DNA from: CAVXHV01 sp963761445
GTDB lineage: Bacteria > Planctomycetota > Planctomycetia > Isosphaerales > Isosphaeraceae
NCBI GenBank assembly: GCA_963761445.1
Contig: CAVXHV010000004.1
Coordinates: 3,410,001-3,474,000, forward strand
Direction of reading: 5' to 3'
Length of the DNA: 64,000 nt
The notes beneath the pieces are model-generated. The model was not told where the DNA came from. It made no database searches and was given only the letters and a program-made list of their open reading frames with translations. The translations under genes and the position numbers were made by a program. Below are positions 1-8,990 of the stretch, one piece after another; the stretch's first letter is position 1, and the number at the start of each line of letters is the position of its first letter.

Positions 1-17
1 AGAAAGGAACTTGCAGC

Positions 18-2017
18 ATGAACCGACCACCTGGATCGGTCCGGCGCCGAGCTACCTTGCTCGTGTCTGCGGTTATTGTACTAAGCCTGTACGCTGCTGA
101 CTCGCGAGCGGGCACTGTCCAGGAGCGAGTCAGAAGAGGTCGTCAACACCTTCCGGTTTAGCCGGACTCCGTTGCCCGAAGTGGCCAACCACCCGCCGTA
201 CAAGTATGTCCGCAAGGTCCACCCCAGCGTACGGCACATCCGAGCATACATCTCCGCACTCGGGGCCAGTTTGGCGCTGGGCGATCTCGACGGCGACGGA
301 CTGCAAAACGACGTCGTCTGGGTCGATCCACGCACTGACCAGGTCATTTGCGGTACTGTGCCGGGTACCGGGGCGCGTTACGAAACATTCGCACTCGACC
401 CCGGATCGTCGTTCCCCAACTGGAACCCGGCGACAATGTGCCCTCAGAGCCCCCTCATCGCCGACTTGAATGAGGACGGTCTCATGGACGTGCTCGTCCT
501 CCATTGGGGCCGTAGCCCGATCGCTTATCTGCGCCGAACGCCGGCCGACTCGAAGACCCCACCCTCGGCGTCCGAATTCGAAGCGCAGGAATTGGTCGCG
601 GGGGGTGATCGCTGGTACTCCTCAACGGCCGTTGTGGCCAACCTGGATGGCAATGGACACCTCGATCTGGTCGTTGGCAATTACCTCCCCGACAGCTCCC
701 GAATGTTCGACGAGAATGCCGAGGGGTTCCAAACCTTGCATGATTCGCTGGCGAGGTCCGGCAATGGGGGTGGTCTGCGATTTTTCCGGTTTGTGAGTGC
801 GACCAAGGGCGAGCATCCGACGGTCCGCTTCGACCTGCAGAAGGATTCGATCGCCGAAGAGCTGACCCACGGCTGGAGCTTTGCAATCGGGCCCGCTGAT
901 CTCGACGGTGACTTGCTGCCGGAAATCTACGTTTCCAACGACTTTGGCCCCGACCGCCTGCTGCACAATCGCTCGACGCCCGGCCACTTTCAGTTCGTGG
1001 CGTTGCACGGTGAGGGCACAATGAGCACTCCGGCTTCGTGCGTGATCAACCAGGACTCTTTCAAAGGTATGGGCGTGGACTTCGGCGACATCAACGGCGA
1101 TGGGCTGCTGGATATCTACGTGAGCAACCTGACGTCCAGGTGGGCCCTGACCGAGAGCCATTTCCTCTGGCTGAACACCGGCCAGACCGAGCGCATGAAA
1201 GACGGGATCGCGCCGTTCCGGCAAGCCAGCGAAGAACTGGGCCTGGCACGCAGTGGCTGGTCGTGGGACTGCCGGCTGGCAGATTTGAACAACGATGGCG
1301 TCCTTGAAGCGCTTCAGGCGAATGGCTTCATCAAGGGGAAAATCAACAAGTGGCCCGAACTGCAAAGCCTTGGCACCAGCAACAGCCAACTCTTGCACAA
1401 CCCGAAGTTCTGGCCGAACCTTCAGCCTGGCGACGACGTCAGCGGCCATGACACCTTCGCCTTCTTTGCCAGGGCCAGGGACGGGCGCTATTACGACGTG
1501 GCCCCGAAACTGATGTTGCCGGACGGTCAGTCCATGTCCGAGGCGATGGTGACGCGCGGCATCTCCCTGGCCGATGTCGACGGCGACGGCCGGCTCGATT
1601 TCGCCATTGCCAATCAATGGCAGCCGTCCTACTTTTACCACAATGAGTGTCCCAAGCCCGGCAACTTCATGGGGCTGCACTTGCTGCTCCCGCTGGAAAA
1701 GGGCAACGGCAACGCTGGTCGAGCCGGGTATTGGGCATCCGGTCGACGAGATACCGGGCCGGCCGGCCATCGGCGCCACGGTGGCCATCCGCTTACCGGA
1801 CGGCAGTAAGCGGGTGGCCCAGATCGACGGCGGAAGCGGCTATGCCGGAAAACGTGCCCCGGATGTGCATCTGGGGCTCGGTGCAATCACCAAAGCGCCC
1901 GTGGAGATTCGCTGGCGCGACCCGGACGGCAATCAGCATGCGGAGACTCTTCAACTGAAGGCGGGATGGCACACCATCCGGCTCGGTTGGCCGGCAGATG
2001 GGAAGAGAGAGCTTTGA
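18..2017 (+). CDS. Secreted FG-GAP/VCBS repeat protein with ASPIC/UnbV C-terminal domain (UnbV/CRTAC1-like), reading frame broken twice
   Basis: The ATG at 18 opens a signal-peptide-like segment (basic start, then a hydrophobic LLVSAVIVLSLYAA stretch) that stops at 160. The main frame runs from before 172 to 1809, and the C-terminus continues in the next frame to 2017, so one-base shifts lie at about 85-160 and about 1720. Seven calcium-binding FG-GAP style motifs are visible in the main frame (DLDGDG, DLNEDG, NLDGNG, DLDGDL, DINGDG, DLNNDG, DVDGDG), which predict a secreted beta-propeller. The last part (GATVAIRLPDGS, then GYAGKRAPDVHLGLG) matches the ASPIC/UnbV domain. The stop (2015-2017) overlaps the next start (ATG 2017-2019), as expected for translational coupling with the UnbU-like gene. 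The biochemical role of this family is not established. The family call is firm; whether the breaks are real is not known. Confidence 0.8.
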
Positions 2018-2986
2018 TGACGACAACAGCAGAACCGATCACGACGCTGCAGTTTTACCCCAAGCGCAGCGCCATGCCGCCGATATTTCGCCCTGTGGTA
2101 CTTCACCCTTTTACTCATCATCTGGAACCTCGTCGGCCATCTGTTTCTCGGCTTCGAGCAGTCACACATCCAACCGCTGGTCGGGCTAGCGACGGCGATC
2201 AGCCTGCAATTCCTGCTGGAGTGGATCGACGCGCGAGCGAGCAACCGCAAGCTGCGGTTCGCCGGCTCGTGGGGGGACTTTATCAACTTTCTGCCGCCTG
2301 CCATCATCCCGGGCCTGGCTGTCACGATGCTTCTCTTTCCCAACGAGAGGCTGATGCCGGTGATATTCGGCGTCGGCGTGGCCATCTGCTCGAAGGTGAT
2401 TTTCCGGGCACCTGTGGGTGAGGGCAAAACACAGCATATCTTCAACCCGTCAAACATCGGGATTGTCGCCACGCTGCTCTTATTTCCCTCGATCGGAGTC
2501 GCGCCCCCGTATGAATTCACGGAGAACTTGACCGGGATGTGGCACTGGGCGCTGCCCGGCTTCGTACTGGCGACGGGCATCATCGTCCATGCGCTGTTCA
2601 CGGGCCGGCTGACACTCGTTTTGACTTGGCTCGTTGCGTTTGTCATCCAGGGTCAGGTGCGAAGCTGGTACTTTGGCACTTCCTGGATCGTGCCGCTGAC
2701 GCCGATGACAAGTGCGGCTTTCATGGTATTTACCCTGTACATGATCCCTGACCCGGCAACGACGCCGGTCAAGACGCTGCCCCAAGCGCTATTCGCTATG
2801 GCCATTGCGGCGGTGTATGGCGTGCTGCTGGTCGAGCATGTGGTGTACGGTTTGTTCCTCGCACTGGCGATCGTCTGTGCTATGCGGGGTGCGGGATTGT
2901 ACGCCTGGGCGGCTTGGCGGTCCATCGGGACGAGTCAGCGAGGACCGCTCACGCTTGAGCCGGGGATGGCTGCCACCGCGAGATGA
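2017..2986 (+). CDS. UnbU-like / RnfD-NqrB-related integral membrane protein, one frameshift
   Basis: The start ATG at 2017 overlaps the upstream stop. The first ~20 codons read in one frame (MTTTAEPITTLQFYPKRSA) and the rest reads in the next, so there is a one-base shift near 2080. The continuing frame gives ALWYFTLLLIIWNLVGHLF, then about seven further hydrophobic segments to residue ~310. The motif HIFNPSNIGIVATLLLFP and the late PLTPMTSAAFMVFTLYMIPDP are typical of the RnfD/NqrB/UnbU membrane superfamily, which in Rnf and Nqr complexes carries covalent flavin. UnbU and UnbV were named from enediyne clusters, but the pair is also found without a polyketide synthase, as here. It probably forms a membrane unit with the secreted UnbV-like partner, possibly in electron transfer; that role is inference. 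Confidence 0.75.
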
Positions 2987-3011
2987 TCCCGAACTGGAGG
3001 TTTACCTGACG

Positions 3012-4302
3012 ATGCGCAGCTTGATCACGAGTGCAATGGTACGCGCGACCAGGCAGCTCGCCGAGCGTTATGTCTGGACGAACCCAAGCATCGCCGAGAC
3101 TTTCCGTTGCCGGCCGGCGTACCAGGCTTCGTTCAAGAAGACCTGGCTTTCGCTGATGTGGGGCGGCGAGGCCGGTACCCGGCGGTTGCGGGAGTCGATC
3201 GCTGTCGCTATTTCGGCGGCCAATCAGTGCTTCTACTGAACGTCCGAACATCTGCTTTTCCTGCAGGCTGCAGGAACCGATTTCGGTAGAGCACATGACC
3301 TGGTCGACGCCGTCACAGAGGCGATCCGATCTCCGCGGGGCGAACAGGCGTGCGGAGATATCCGCATACTTGCCCGCTATAACTCGAGTATAAATAATGG
3401 GTTCGCCCTTGGGCCTCCGGTACTGGATCCCGAGCGGATTGTAGAGCGGGTCGAGCGGGCTGGTTGTAAGGGTGCGGAGAGCTTGCTTGTGGCGCTGGCG
3501 GCGCACGCGACGCTGGCCTCGCCGGTGACACACCTGGACGTCGACTGGATCGCCTCGGCCGCAGCTCGTATAGGGGACCCGGATCTCCTGCTCGAGGCGG
3601 CCGGGGTCGTGTTCGCGTTCAACGCGGTCAATCGCATCGCCAACGCGCGCCGGGTGCGGCTGGAATACGGCTTCCTTCGCGAGTGGAAGCCGATTCGGGG
3701 GTGGGTGGAGCGCCGGTTGGCGTGGCTGACCGGTCTGACTTATGACTTGTCTTACAAGCATCAGCCTCGTCACTCGCAAGCCGAGCTGCTGGATCGGCTG
3801 GGTGTTTTGTTTGGGCGTCTGGGTGCAACGGAAGTGCCCGACGTCTTCAAGTGGTTGAGTCGATCGCCGGTGGTGCTCGAAGGGGTGCTTGAGATGATCG
3901 AAGTCAACGTCACGAGTGCGGGGGTGCGATTCGATCTTTTGAAGGAAGCGGCGGCGATCGGCGTGGCATCGCGGGCGATGTCGGGTTCGGGCCTGAGCAG
4001 GGCGGTCGATCAGTGGCTGTTGCAGGGATCGTTGCCCGATTCGAATCGGCTTCTCTCGCGGGCTGCTCCGTCAGGTGTCGCCACCGATTCGGGTCTCGTT
4101 TCCGCGTGTCGCCGATATTCGTGGCAGGTGGCGAACGCGGCGTACACGGTTAGCGACGAACAGATCGGGAATCTTTCATGCGCTTGGGCTCTCGGACGCC
4201 GAAGTACTTGATCTCACGCTTGCCACGGCGCTGTTCTCGGCGCTGGCCATCATCGAGCCGATCGGGGCGGCGGTCGCGCCAATACCAGTCGCCAGGGGGT
4301 AG
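3012..4302 (+). CDS. AhpD/carboxymuconolactone decarboxylase-like selenoprotein (CxxU motif), TGA read-through at 3237-3239
   Basis: Reading from ATG 3012, the frame runs 75 codons to TGA at 3237-3239 and stays open in the same frame afterwards to about 4170. The residues around the TGA are RESIAVAISAANQCFY-U-TSEH. In AhpD-family proteins this position carries E..N.C.YC...H, where the two Cys form the redox centre and the His is part of the proton relay. Here only the second Cys is replaced, giving C-F-Y-U with the His three residues after U. A hairpin follows at 3258-3276. Near 4170 the frame shifts by one base; the downstream frame supplies FHALGLSDAEVLDLTLATAL, a typical end for this family, stopping at 4302. 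The total is about 430 residues, longer than single-domain AhpD. An SD-like GGAGG lies at about 2994-2998. The gene follows the UnbU-like gene by 25 bp. A peroxidase or thiol-redox role is inferred from the family. Confidence 0.8.
3240..3280 (+). promoter_or_regulatory. Candidate bacterial SECIS element
   Basis: Just downstream of the in-frame TGA, TTCCTGC (3258-3264) pairs perfectly with GCAGGAA (3270-3276) around the loop AGGCT (3265-3269). The GG of the loop lies about 27 nt after the TGA, inside the window usual for bacterial SECIS hairpins, and a G is present in the first two loop bases. The apical part resembles the E. coli fdhF element, where a GC-rich stem closes an AGGUCU loop. This would be the SelB-binding site directing selenocysteine insertion. 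No selA, selB or selC is in this window. Confidence 0.7.
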
Positions 4303-4518
4303 TGGGAGCGGGCGGACGTCGCACTTATTGGGTGTGGGATCGAAACTCTGCGCGCCTGGGCGTGCAGAAAGCGGCAAATCGGTTCCTGGCACCTTTTCCC
4401 ACGCGAAGCCCATGAGGCGGAGCTGCCGGCGGATTCTGGATCAGAGCCTGAAGCCACGCGAGCCCGCTCTTCAAGCAACCGGCTGCTTGAGCAGCCCGGT
4501 ACGATCACGCTTGCCGAA

Positions 4519-5286
4519 TCACGCATCGAGCGAAAGATCGAGGCCGTCCCACTGGTCGAACTGGCGAATCTGGGCAATCTTTGATCGGACCTGTCCGGCC
4601 AGTGCCGGCAGCGTGAGGAGCTCGAACACGAGCGTCACGCCCCAAAAAATGCGGGGCGAGTACACCGGCACGTGGGCCGACCTTTCGATCAACAGCATTG
4701 CCCCAGCGATGGTGCTGCCCGCCAGCAAAGCGGCGGCCAGTGCCTCGAATGCCACGGCCCGCCATGCCGCGCGACGAGCGGCGGGGCCCGCCGATTCAAG
4801 CCGCATCAGGCTCCGGCGAATCGCCTCGGCCAGGATCTCAAGTCCAAGCGGTAGGGTGCAGACTAGAACTGGGACCAGAAAGATTCCGGTCACTTCGATT
4901 GGTCGCGGGCCAACGAGCGCGCAGCCCACGGCAAACCCACACCAAACCAAGACAACGTACGTCATTCGCACATTCCAGCGCCGCTGGTAGGCGGCTAGCG
5001 TCTCCCCCGGGCGGCGGCGGCCTCCTTCCAGCCCGGGCACCGGCACACACGCCCATCGCTCCCAGCGGGGGACCGTGGCCTGAAGCTCGGTGGTGAGTTG
5101 GCCGGGCTCGCCGAATCGCGCCCGCGCGCGGCGGACAGCATCGACGTCGTCGCCTCGCCGGGCCTTTTCGTCAGCCAAGAGTCCCTCGATATGGGCGAGC
5201 AGCTCTTCGCGCATCTGGTTTTTCCTCCAGGGTTTGGCCCGAATGGGTCGAACCACTCGCTCGACGTCTTTGCGTAGCTCAATCAT
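4519..5286 (-). CDS. Membrane protein with N-terminal permease-prefix-like domain, partner of PadR regulator
   Basis: This gene gives 255 residues from the ATG at 5286, which overlaps the PadR stop by 4 bp, so the two are translationally coupled. Residues 1-60 (MIELRKDVERVV, then MREELLAHIEGLLADE and RARARFGEPGQLTTEL) resemble the soluble helical prefix often encoded next to PadR regulators and fused to permeases. Four hydrophobic segments follow (for example MTYVVLVWCGFAVGCALV and GIFLVPVLVCTLPLGLEIL), so it is an inner-membrane protein. The FtsX/MacB permease core seen in longer relatives is absent. The function is unknown; a role in membrane or antibiotic stress is possible only by analogy. 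Confidence 0.65.
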   Translation of the reverse strand: MIELRKDVERVVRPIRAKPWRKNQMREELLAHIEGLLADEKARRGDDVDAVRRARARFGEPGQLTTELQATVPRWERWACVPVPGLEGGRRRPGETLAAYQRRWNVRMTYVVLVWCGFAVGCALVGPRPIEVTGIFLVPVLVCTLPLGLEILAEAIRRSLMRLESAGPAARRAAWRAVAFEALAAALLAGSTIAGAMLLIERSAHVPVYSPRIFWGVTLVFELLTLPALAGQVRSKIAQIRQFDQWDGLDLSLDA

Positions 5287-5627
5287 GCCGGCGCTCCCAA
5301 GATGGTGGTGACGATCGCGGCAAAATGCTGCCACTGGCCCCGGGCCGTGACCAGCGCCCGCCGTCCCTTGGGCGACAGGCGGTAGACCCGCCGCCGGGGC
5401 CCGCGCCGCTGGGCGGGCTCATCGTCCCACTGGGCGGTGACCAGCCCCCGGCGCTCCAGACGGTAAAGCGCCGGATAAACCGAGCCCTCCTTGAGCGACA
5501 AGGCTCCCTCGCTCGTAGAATCGAGCCTGCGGCAGATGTCCCAGCCATGCGCCGCGCCGTCCTCAAGCACGGCCAGAACCAGGCTCTCGAGATGCCCCCG
5601 CAGTTGGTCTCCGCCGATGGGTTTCAT
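5283..5627 (-). CDS. PadR family transcriptional regulator
   Basis: This gene gives 114 residues from the ATG at 5627. The pattern is classic PadR winged helix: GHLESLVLAVLEDGAAHGWDI, then the GSVYPALYRLERRGLV recognition region, then the wing YRLSPKGRRAL. An open frame extends upstream, but a strong promoter (5635-5663) ends only 7 bp before 5627, which fixes this start and implies a leaderless mRNA. It is co-transcribed with the downstream membrane gene through a 4-bp stop/start overlap. An inverted repeat sits across the promoter, so it probably represses itself. The ligand is unknown. Confidence 0.88.
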   Translation of the reverse strand: MKPIGGDQLRGHLESLVLAVLEDGAAHGWDICRRLDSTSEGALSLKEGSVYPALYRLERRGLVTAQWDDEPAQRRGPRRRVYRLSPKGRRALVTARGQWQHFAAIVTTILGAPA

Positions 5628-5652
5628 ACTCAGATATTTAGACAGACTGAGT
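5628..5652. promoter_or_regulatory. Candidate PadR operator (inverted repeat ACTCAG-N13-CTGAGT)
   Basis: ACTCAG (5628-5633) and CTGAGT (5647-5652) are exact inverted copies, one half lying between the -10 box and the start codon and the other in the promoter spacer. Binding there would block RNA polymerase. PadR dimers bind such dyads, but the half-site sequence here is not a known consensus, so the assignment is inference. Confidence 0.45.
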
Positions 5653-5663
5653 AGTCGTGTCAA
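5635..5663 (-). promoter_or_regulatory. Sigma-70 type leaderless promoter of the padR operon
   Basis: On the minus strand, TTGACA (5663-5658) is followed by exactly 17 bp and then TAAATA (5640-5635). Only 7 bp separate the -10 box from the ATG at 5627, so transcription should start at or next to the start codon. No Shine-Dalgarno sequence fits in between, consistent with leaderless translation. Confidence 0.7.
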
Positions 5664-5717
5664 GGGGATTGCGTGGAAGACTGGCTTGCCGACCGCATCA
5701 ATCTCGCCGTTTTTCCT

Positions 5718-5746
5718 TTGACACGGCAATGTGTCCGGTATCCAAT
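5718..5746 (+). promoter_or_regulatory. Possible promoter for the 5935 gene
   Basis: TTGACA (5718-5723), a 17-bp spacer and TCCAAT (5741-5746, 4 of 6 matches) form a plausible promoter pointing at the gene starting at 5935. The -35 box overlaps one half of the inverted repeat GACAC-N6-GTGTC (5720-5735). The implied leader of about 180 nt contains the palindrome at 5811 and the hairpin at 5883. Confidence 0.35.
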
Positions 5747-5810
5747 GTGTGTTCCGGAGCGCCGGGCGAGGTCCCGGACCATCAAGTCAACGCTCATCCG
5801 GGAAATCCCG

Positions 5811-5827
5811 TTATCAGTTCGTGATAA
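5811..5827. promoter_or_regulatory. Perfect inverted repeat TTATCA-N5-TGATAA
   Basis: A 6-bp perfect dyad with a 5-bp spacer lies in the divergent intergenic region between padR and the beta-propeller gene. It has the size of a dimeric regulator site. No regulator can be assigned. Confidence 0.35.
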
Positions 5828-5882
5828 TCCGCTCAGCACGGAAATCCACAGGCGATTGACGGGTGCCGTGACGTGCTCGCAC

Positions 5883-5898
5883 TCCCGGGAAACCGGGA
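5883..5898 (+). promoter_or_regulatory. Leader hairpin with GAAA tetraloop
   Basis: TCCCGG (5883-5888) and CCGGGA (5893-5898) form a 6-bp GC-rich stem closed by the stable GNRA loop GAAA. No T-run follows, so it is not an intrinsic terminator. It lies 36 bp before the start of the 5935 gene and may affect mRNA stability or translation. Confidence 0.35.
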
Positions 5899-5934
5899 TG
5901 CAACCTAATACTCATCCATGATGGAAGGTGGAAC

Positions 5935-6990
5935 ATGGCCGATGTCAGCATCGTCGTCTCGGGCAGCAACAATGATCCCAACTTTGTCGTTATCGACACG
6001 CTGGATCCTCCCCGCAGCTTCGTTGTCACCTCGCCCTTCTCGGGCGGCTGCCTGGTGGACTGCTCCGTCGCTAATCTTGGGGGCACAAGCATTCTTGCCG
6101 CCGTGGGCAACTACATGGGCGGCAAGGTCGCGATCTATGACATCCTCAATCCGGCGAAGCCGGAGCTGATCGGCACGTTCGACAGCGAGCTTGGGCCGGA
6201 ATTCGGTCACACCGGCATTGGCGCTCTTTCGCTTGACGGCACGAACTTGCTGGTCGGCGAGTTCAACGGGCCGAACCTCGTTCTGATCGATGTCAGCAAA
6301 CCGCCAGCGTCGTCTATCGTGTCCTCCTTCAACGTCGGGGATTTCGTCACCGCTGGCGGCTTCTCTGCTGTCGCACTCAAAGGCTCATCCGCGGTCGCAT
6401 CCGGGACTTTCGGCTTTGGCGTGATTGACTACACCCCGCCCAGCTCGCCGTCGATGGCCCCGTACAAACCCGATGCTGGCAACGGCAACATTACATTCCA
6501 GGGCCCGGTCACGTGCGACTTCGACGGTTCGGCAGCGGCCTTTGGTGACTTCACCGGCAATGTTTACCTGTTCACGATCGCAGACGGATTAGTTCCGAAC
6601 TTCATAGGTCAATCCCCGTCGGGCCTCGGCTCCGTTACATCGATCGCGGTTAAGGGCGATGTGGTCGCCGCTGGCTTCATCCTCAACGCAAATGTGTCGC
6701 GCATCGACTTCGAGAACCCGCTGAGTCCAGCGGTCAGCACGGCGCTTGTCGGCGCCGAGTCAGGCTTCCAGCCAGGCGGAGCCCTCAAGTTCTCTGCCGA
6801 AATGCCCGGCACGTTCGGCGCTTTCCTTCTCGCCGCCGGAGTCGACAACGGCAGTGGCGTCGCAACGCTCAATCTCTCGCAGCCGATCGACCCGTCCGTG
6901 CCGGTCACCACTGTCTCATACCCAGCATTGAAGACTGCGTCGCTCTTCACGCTCGGCTTCACGTTTTTTACAATCGGCGGCGGTGGCTAA
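5935..6990 (+). CDS. Beta-propeller-like repeat protein, no signal peptide (hypothetical)
   Basis: This gene gives 351 residues from ATG 5935, preceded by AAGGTGG about 5 bp upstream. There is no signal peptide or membrane segment, so it appears cytoplasmic as written. The sequence is a run of beta-rich repeats with recurring GGKVAIYDILNPAKPELIG, PNLVLIDVSKPPASSIV and SRIDFENPLSPAV, the 'x-V-ID-x-x-P' pattern of LVIVD/WD-like propeller blades; about six or seven blades are likely. It ends in an unusual GGGG tail. No catalytic motif is visible and no specific function can be given. It stands alone between the padR operon and the peptide cluster. Confidence 0.65.
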   Translation: MADVSIVVSGSNNDPNFVVIDTLDPPRSFVVTSPFSGGCLVDCSVANLGGTSILAAVGNYMGGKVAIYDILNPAKPELIGTFDSELGPEFGHTGIGALSLDGTNLLVGEFNGPNLVLIDVSKPPASSIVSSFNVGDFVTAGGFSAVALKGSSAVASGTFGFGVIDYTPPSSPSMAPYKPDAGNGNITFQGPVTCDFDGSAAAFGDFTGNVYLFTIADGLVPNFIGQSPSGLGSVTSIAVKGDVVAAGFILNANVSRIDFENPLSPAVSTALVGAESGFQPGGALKFSAEMPGTFGAFLLAAGVDNGSGVATLNLSQPIDPSVPVTTVSYPALKTASLFTLGFTFFTIGGGG

Positions 6991-7354
6991 CAGGCACGGA
7001 AACCACACCCTGATGGTCGGCGTTAATCGAAGTGCTCCATGGACAGCACCGTTCCGCGTAGCGTGCCAAACCCTCGAGGCTTCCTGGCGGGCGCCGGCAT
7101 GGTCGGCAGCAGTCGGGCGACGGGCTGTTTCACTCCCCGCGACCTGAACGCTGTGCGGCCAGCGGGCGAACGATGACGTCTTGACGCGGCACTGCGTCTT
7201 GGTCAGGGCAAGCGACTCAGCCATGGCCGTCACGGTCAAGCCCACGAACCTCCTGGCGCATGGGGCCGCGCTCGCCGTCGCTCTAAATTAATTGATTCTA
7301 TATAAATAAATTGAATACCCTATCGTGTAATCTGGTGCACGGTCGTAGAACATT
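6991..7354. other. Intergenic region with AT-rich island
   Basis: No convincing gene was seen. Short frames on both strands lack family features. Positions about 7283-7335 are strikingly AT-rich for this genome (TTAATTGATTCTATATAAAT) and lie right behind the 3' end of the minus-strand glycosyltransferase. This could be a junction scar of an old insertion or a 3' untranslated region. Confidence 0.4.
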
Positions 7355-8977
7355 CTATATTTGCCTGTGTGCTCTCGGAGGCGATCTGCGCTCGAGCGCG
7401 ACCCAGCGGGGCCCCGGGCCCGTCGCGGAGGTCTGGTTCTCGATCCCGGATCGACGCAGGAACTGATCCCCGACGCAGTCGTAATACAGCGGGTGCGCCT
7501 CGGGATGCCGCATCAGCCAGTCGCGGAGCGCCAAGATGTCCTGGCCCCAATCGATGTTCGAGTCGATCAGGTGGTAGTGGCCCTTCATCGGCCCGCCGAC
7601 CAGTTCGTTGAAGTACGACAGGCTGTGGGGGTAGATCGCAAGGCTGCTCCCGACCGCCCACGCCGTCGCCACGCCCACCGCCGCTGCGACCTTGCGGTTG
7701 CCGAGATTGACGCACTTCGCCACCTTGCTCGCCCAGATCAGCGCGAAAGGATAGGCCGGCAGGACGTAGCGTAGGTGATGATTGTAACGGGTCTCCGAAC
7801 TCACGAGAGCGATCACAAAGGCGGCCGGCGCCAGCAGGACCGCCTCGTGGCACCAGCCAGCCGAGTAGCGGCCCGGCCACCGAAACGTCACGCCGATCGC
7901 GAGCGCCCCGAGGGCCCAGATCCCCAGCGGGATCTTAATCGCCAATCCGTAGAGGTAATAGTACCACCAGCCACGCCGTCGGTGCTCTCCCCGGAGATAA
8001 GACAAATTCGGGCGCTCGAAATCTCGCTGCTGCAAGTCGAGGCCGGTGATGTAGCTCTCGGGAAGCGGGACCGGGATCTTACCCGACCAATGGCCGGCGA
8101 ATCGGTTGCCCACGCCGGCGCCTCGAGGATACGGGCCGGCGAGCCGCTCGCTCACGAAGCCGATCCGCCGCAGCGGCCGGAATACTCCCTCGAATCCGTA
8201 GCCCGCGTTCAGGACATAAAGGCCGAAGAGGCCGATGGTCGCCAGTTGCGCCAGCCGGCGCGACCCGTCGCGCCGGCGCGGCGGCGACGAGGCAACCCAG
8301 AGCAAGCACAGGGCCGGCCAGAGCCCGAACAGGATCAGCCAGGTCAGCTTGGTCAGCTCGATCAGCCCCAGCACCAAGCCGGCGAACGCTGCCCGTACCC
8401 AGCTCGGGCGGTCCAGCCACCTCCAAAACAGGTAGGAGCCCGCGACCCCCAGAGCGGCCGCACTGGCGTCCGAGGCTATCAGCGATCCATGTGCCAGTAT
8501 CTCGGGCGAGAAGCACCAAAGCACCAAGGCGAGGAGGCCAGACGCCGACCCGTATAACTCGCTGGCCCAGCGGAAGCAGGCGTAGCCACCGATCAAGCTC
8601 AGGGGGATACAGGACCATCGCGCCAGCGTGAGTAGCCAAAACGCCCGCTCGCCGTTCGCAATCATGAAGGCATCGCCGAGGCCAAACTCCGGCCGGAGAT
8701 CGCCCGGGATCCACCTCCAGTTCGTGGCGGGGTCGGCGAAGGCCAACGGCAGGGCCGCGACGGCCTTGACCAACGGCGGGTTGACCCGGTACAGATCGAA
8801 GCGCCCGTACTTCCAGATGTAGAGGCCTGCGGCCAAGTGGGCCGGTTCGTCGAAAGTCGGGCTGGACCTCGCCGCGATCCAGCCCAGCATTACGGCGTGC
8901 GCCCCCAGCAGTGACCCGACCACGACGGCGATCCATCCGCGACCAGTTTCGATCCCCCGATGCGGTTTGGGCGACAT
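7355..8977 (-). CDS. PMT/ArnT-like (GT39/GT83 type) membrane glycosyltransferase
   Basis: This gene gives 540 residues from the ATG at 8977, with GGGAAGG about 8 bp upstream; the frame is open further upstream but overlaps the preceding gene. It is multi-spanning, with about 10-12 hydrophobic segments. The early acidic motif SPTFDEPAHLAAGLY corresponds to the catalytic Asp-Glu loop of PMT/ArnT enzymes, which use polyprenyl-phosphate sugars. NPPLVKAVAALPL and the late HLIDSNIDWGQD motif are shared with the paralogue at 16497. The C-terminal soluble domain is shorter than in the paralogue and ends abruptly by the AT-rich island, so it may be truncated. It is the last gene of the minus-strand cluster, 13 bp after its neighbour. 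The acceptor is unknown. Confidence 0.78.
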   Translation of the reverse strand: MSPKPHRGIETGRGWIAVVVGSLLGAHAVMLGWIAARSSPTFDEPAHLAAGLYIWKYGRFDLYRVNPPLVKAVAALPLAFADPATNWRWIPGDLRPEFGLGDAFMIANGERAFWLLTLARWSCIPLSLIGGYACFRWASELYGSASGLLALVLWCFSPEILAHGSLIASDASAAALGVAGSYLFWRWLDRPSWVRAAFAGLVLGLIELTKLTWLILFGLWPALCLLWVASSPPRRRDGSRRLAQLATIGLFGLYVLNAGYGFEGVFRPLRRIGFVSERLAGPYPRGAGVGNRFAGHWSGKIPVPLPESYITGLDLQQRDFERPNLSYLRGEHRRRGWWYYYLYGLAIKIPLGIWALGALAIGVTFRWPGRYSAGWCHEAVLLAPAAFVIALVSSETRYNHHLRYVLPAYPFALIWASKVAKCVNLGNRKVAAAVGVATAWAVGSSLAIYPHSLSYFNELVGGPMKGHYHLIDSNIDWGQDILALRDWLMRHPEAHPLYYDCVGDQFLRRSGIENQTSATGPGPRWVALERRSPPRAHRQI

Positions 8978-8990
8978 CCGAAGCCTTCCC

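Noticed and set aside
18..2986. Enediyne biosynthetic cluster (from the UnbU/UnbV names)
   Set aside because: No enediyne polyketide synthase or tailoring genes; the pair is common outside such clusters.
3240..3480. A separate downstream gene starting after the TGA at 3239
   Set aside because: The frame continues the AhpD motif (TSEH, then LLFLQAAG) and has no ribosome site or start for a new gene until far inside the domain.
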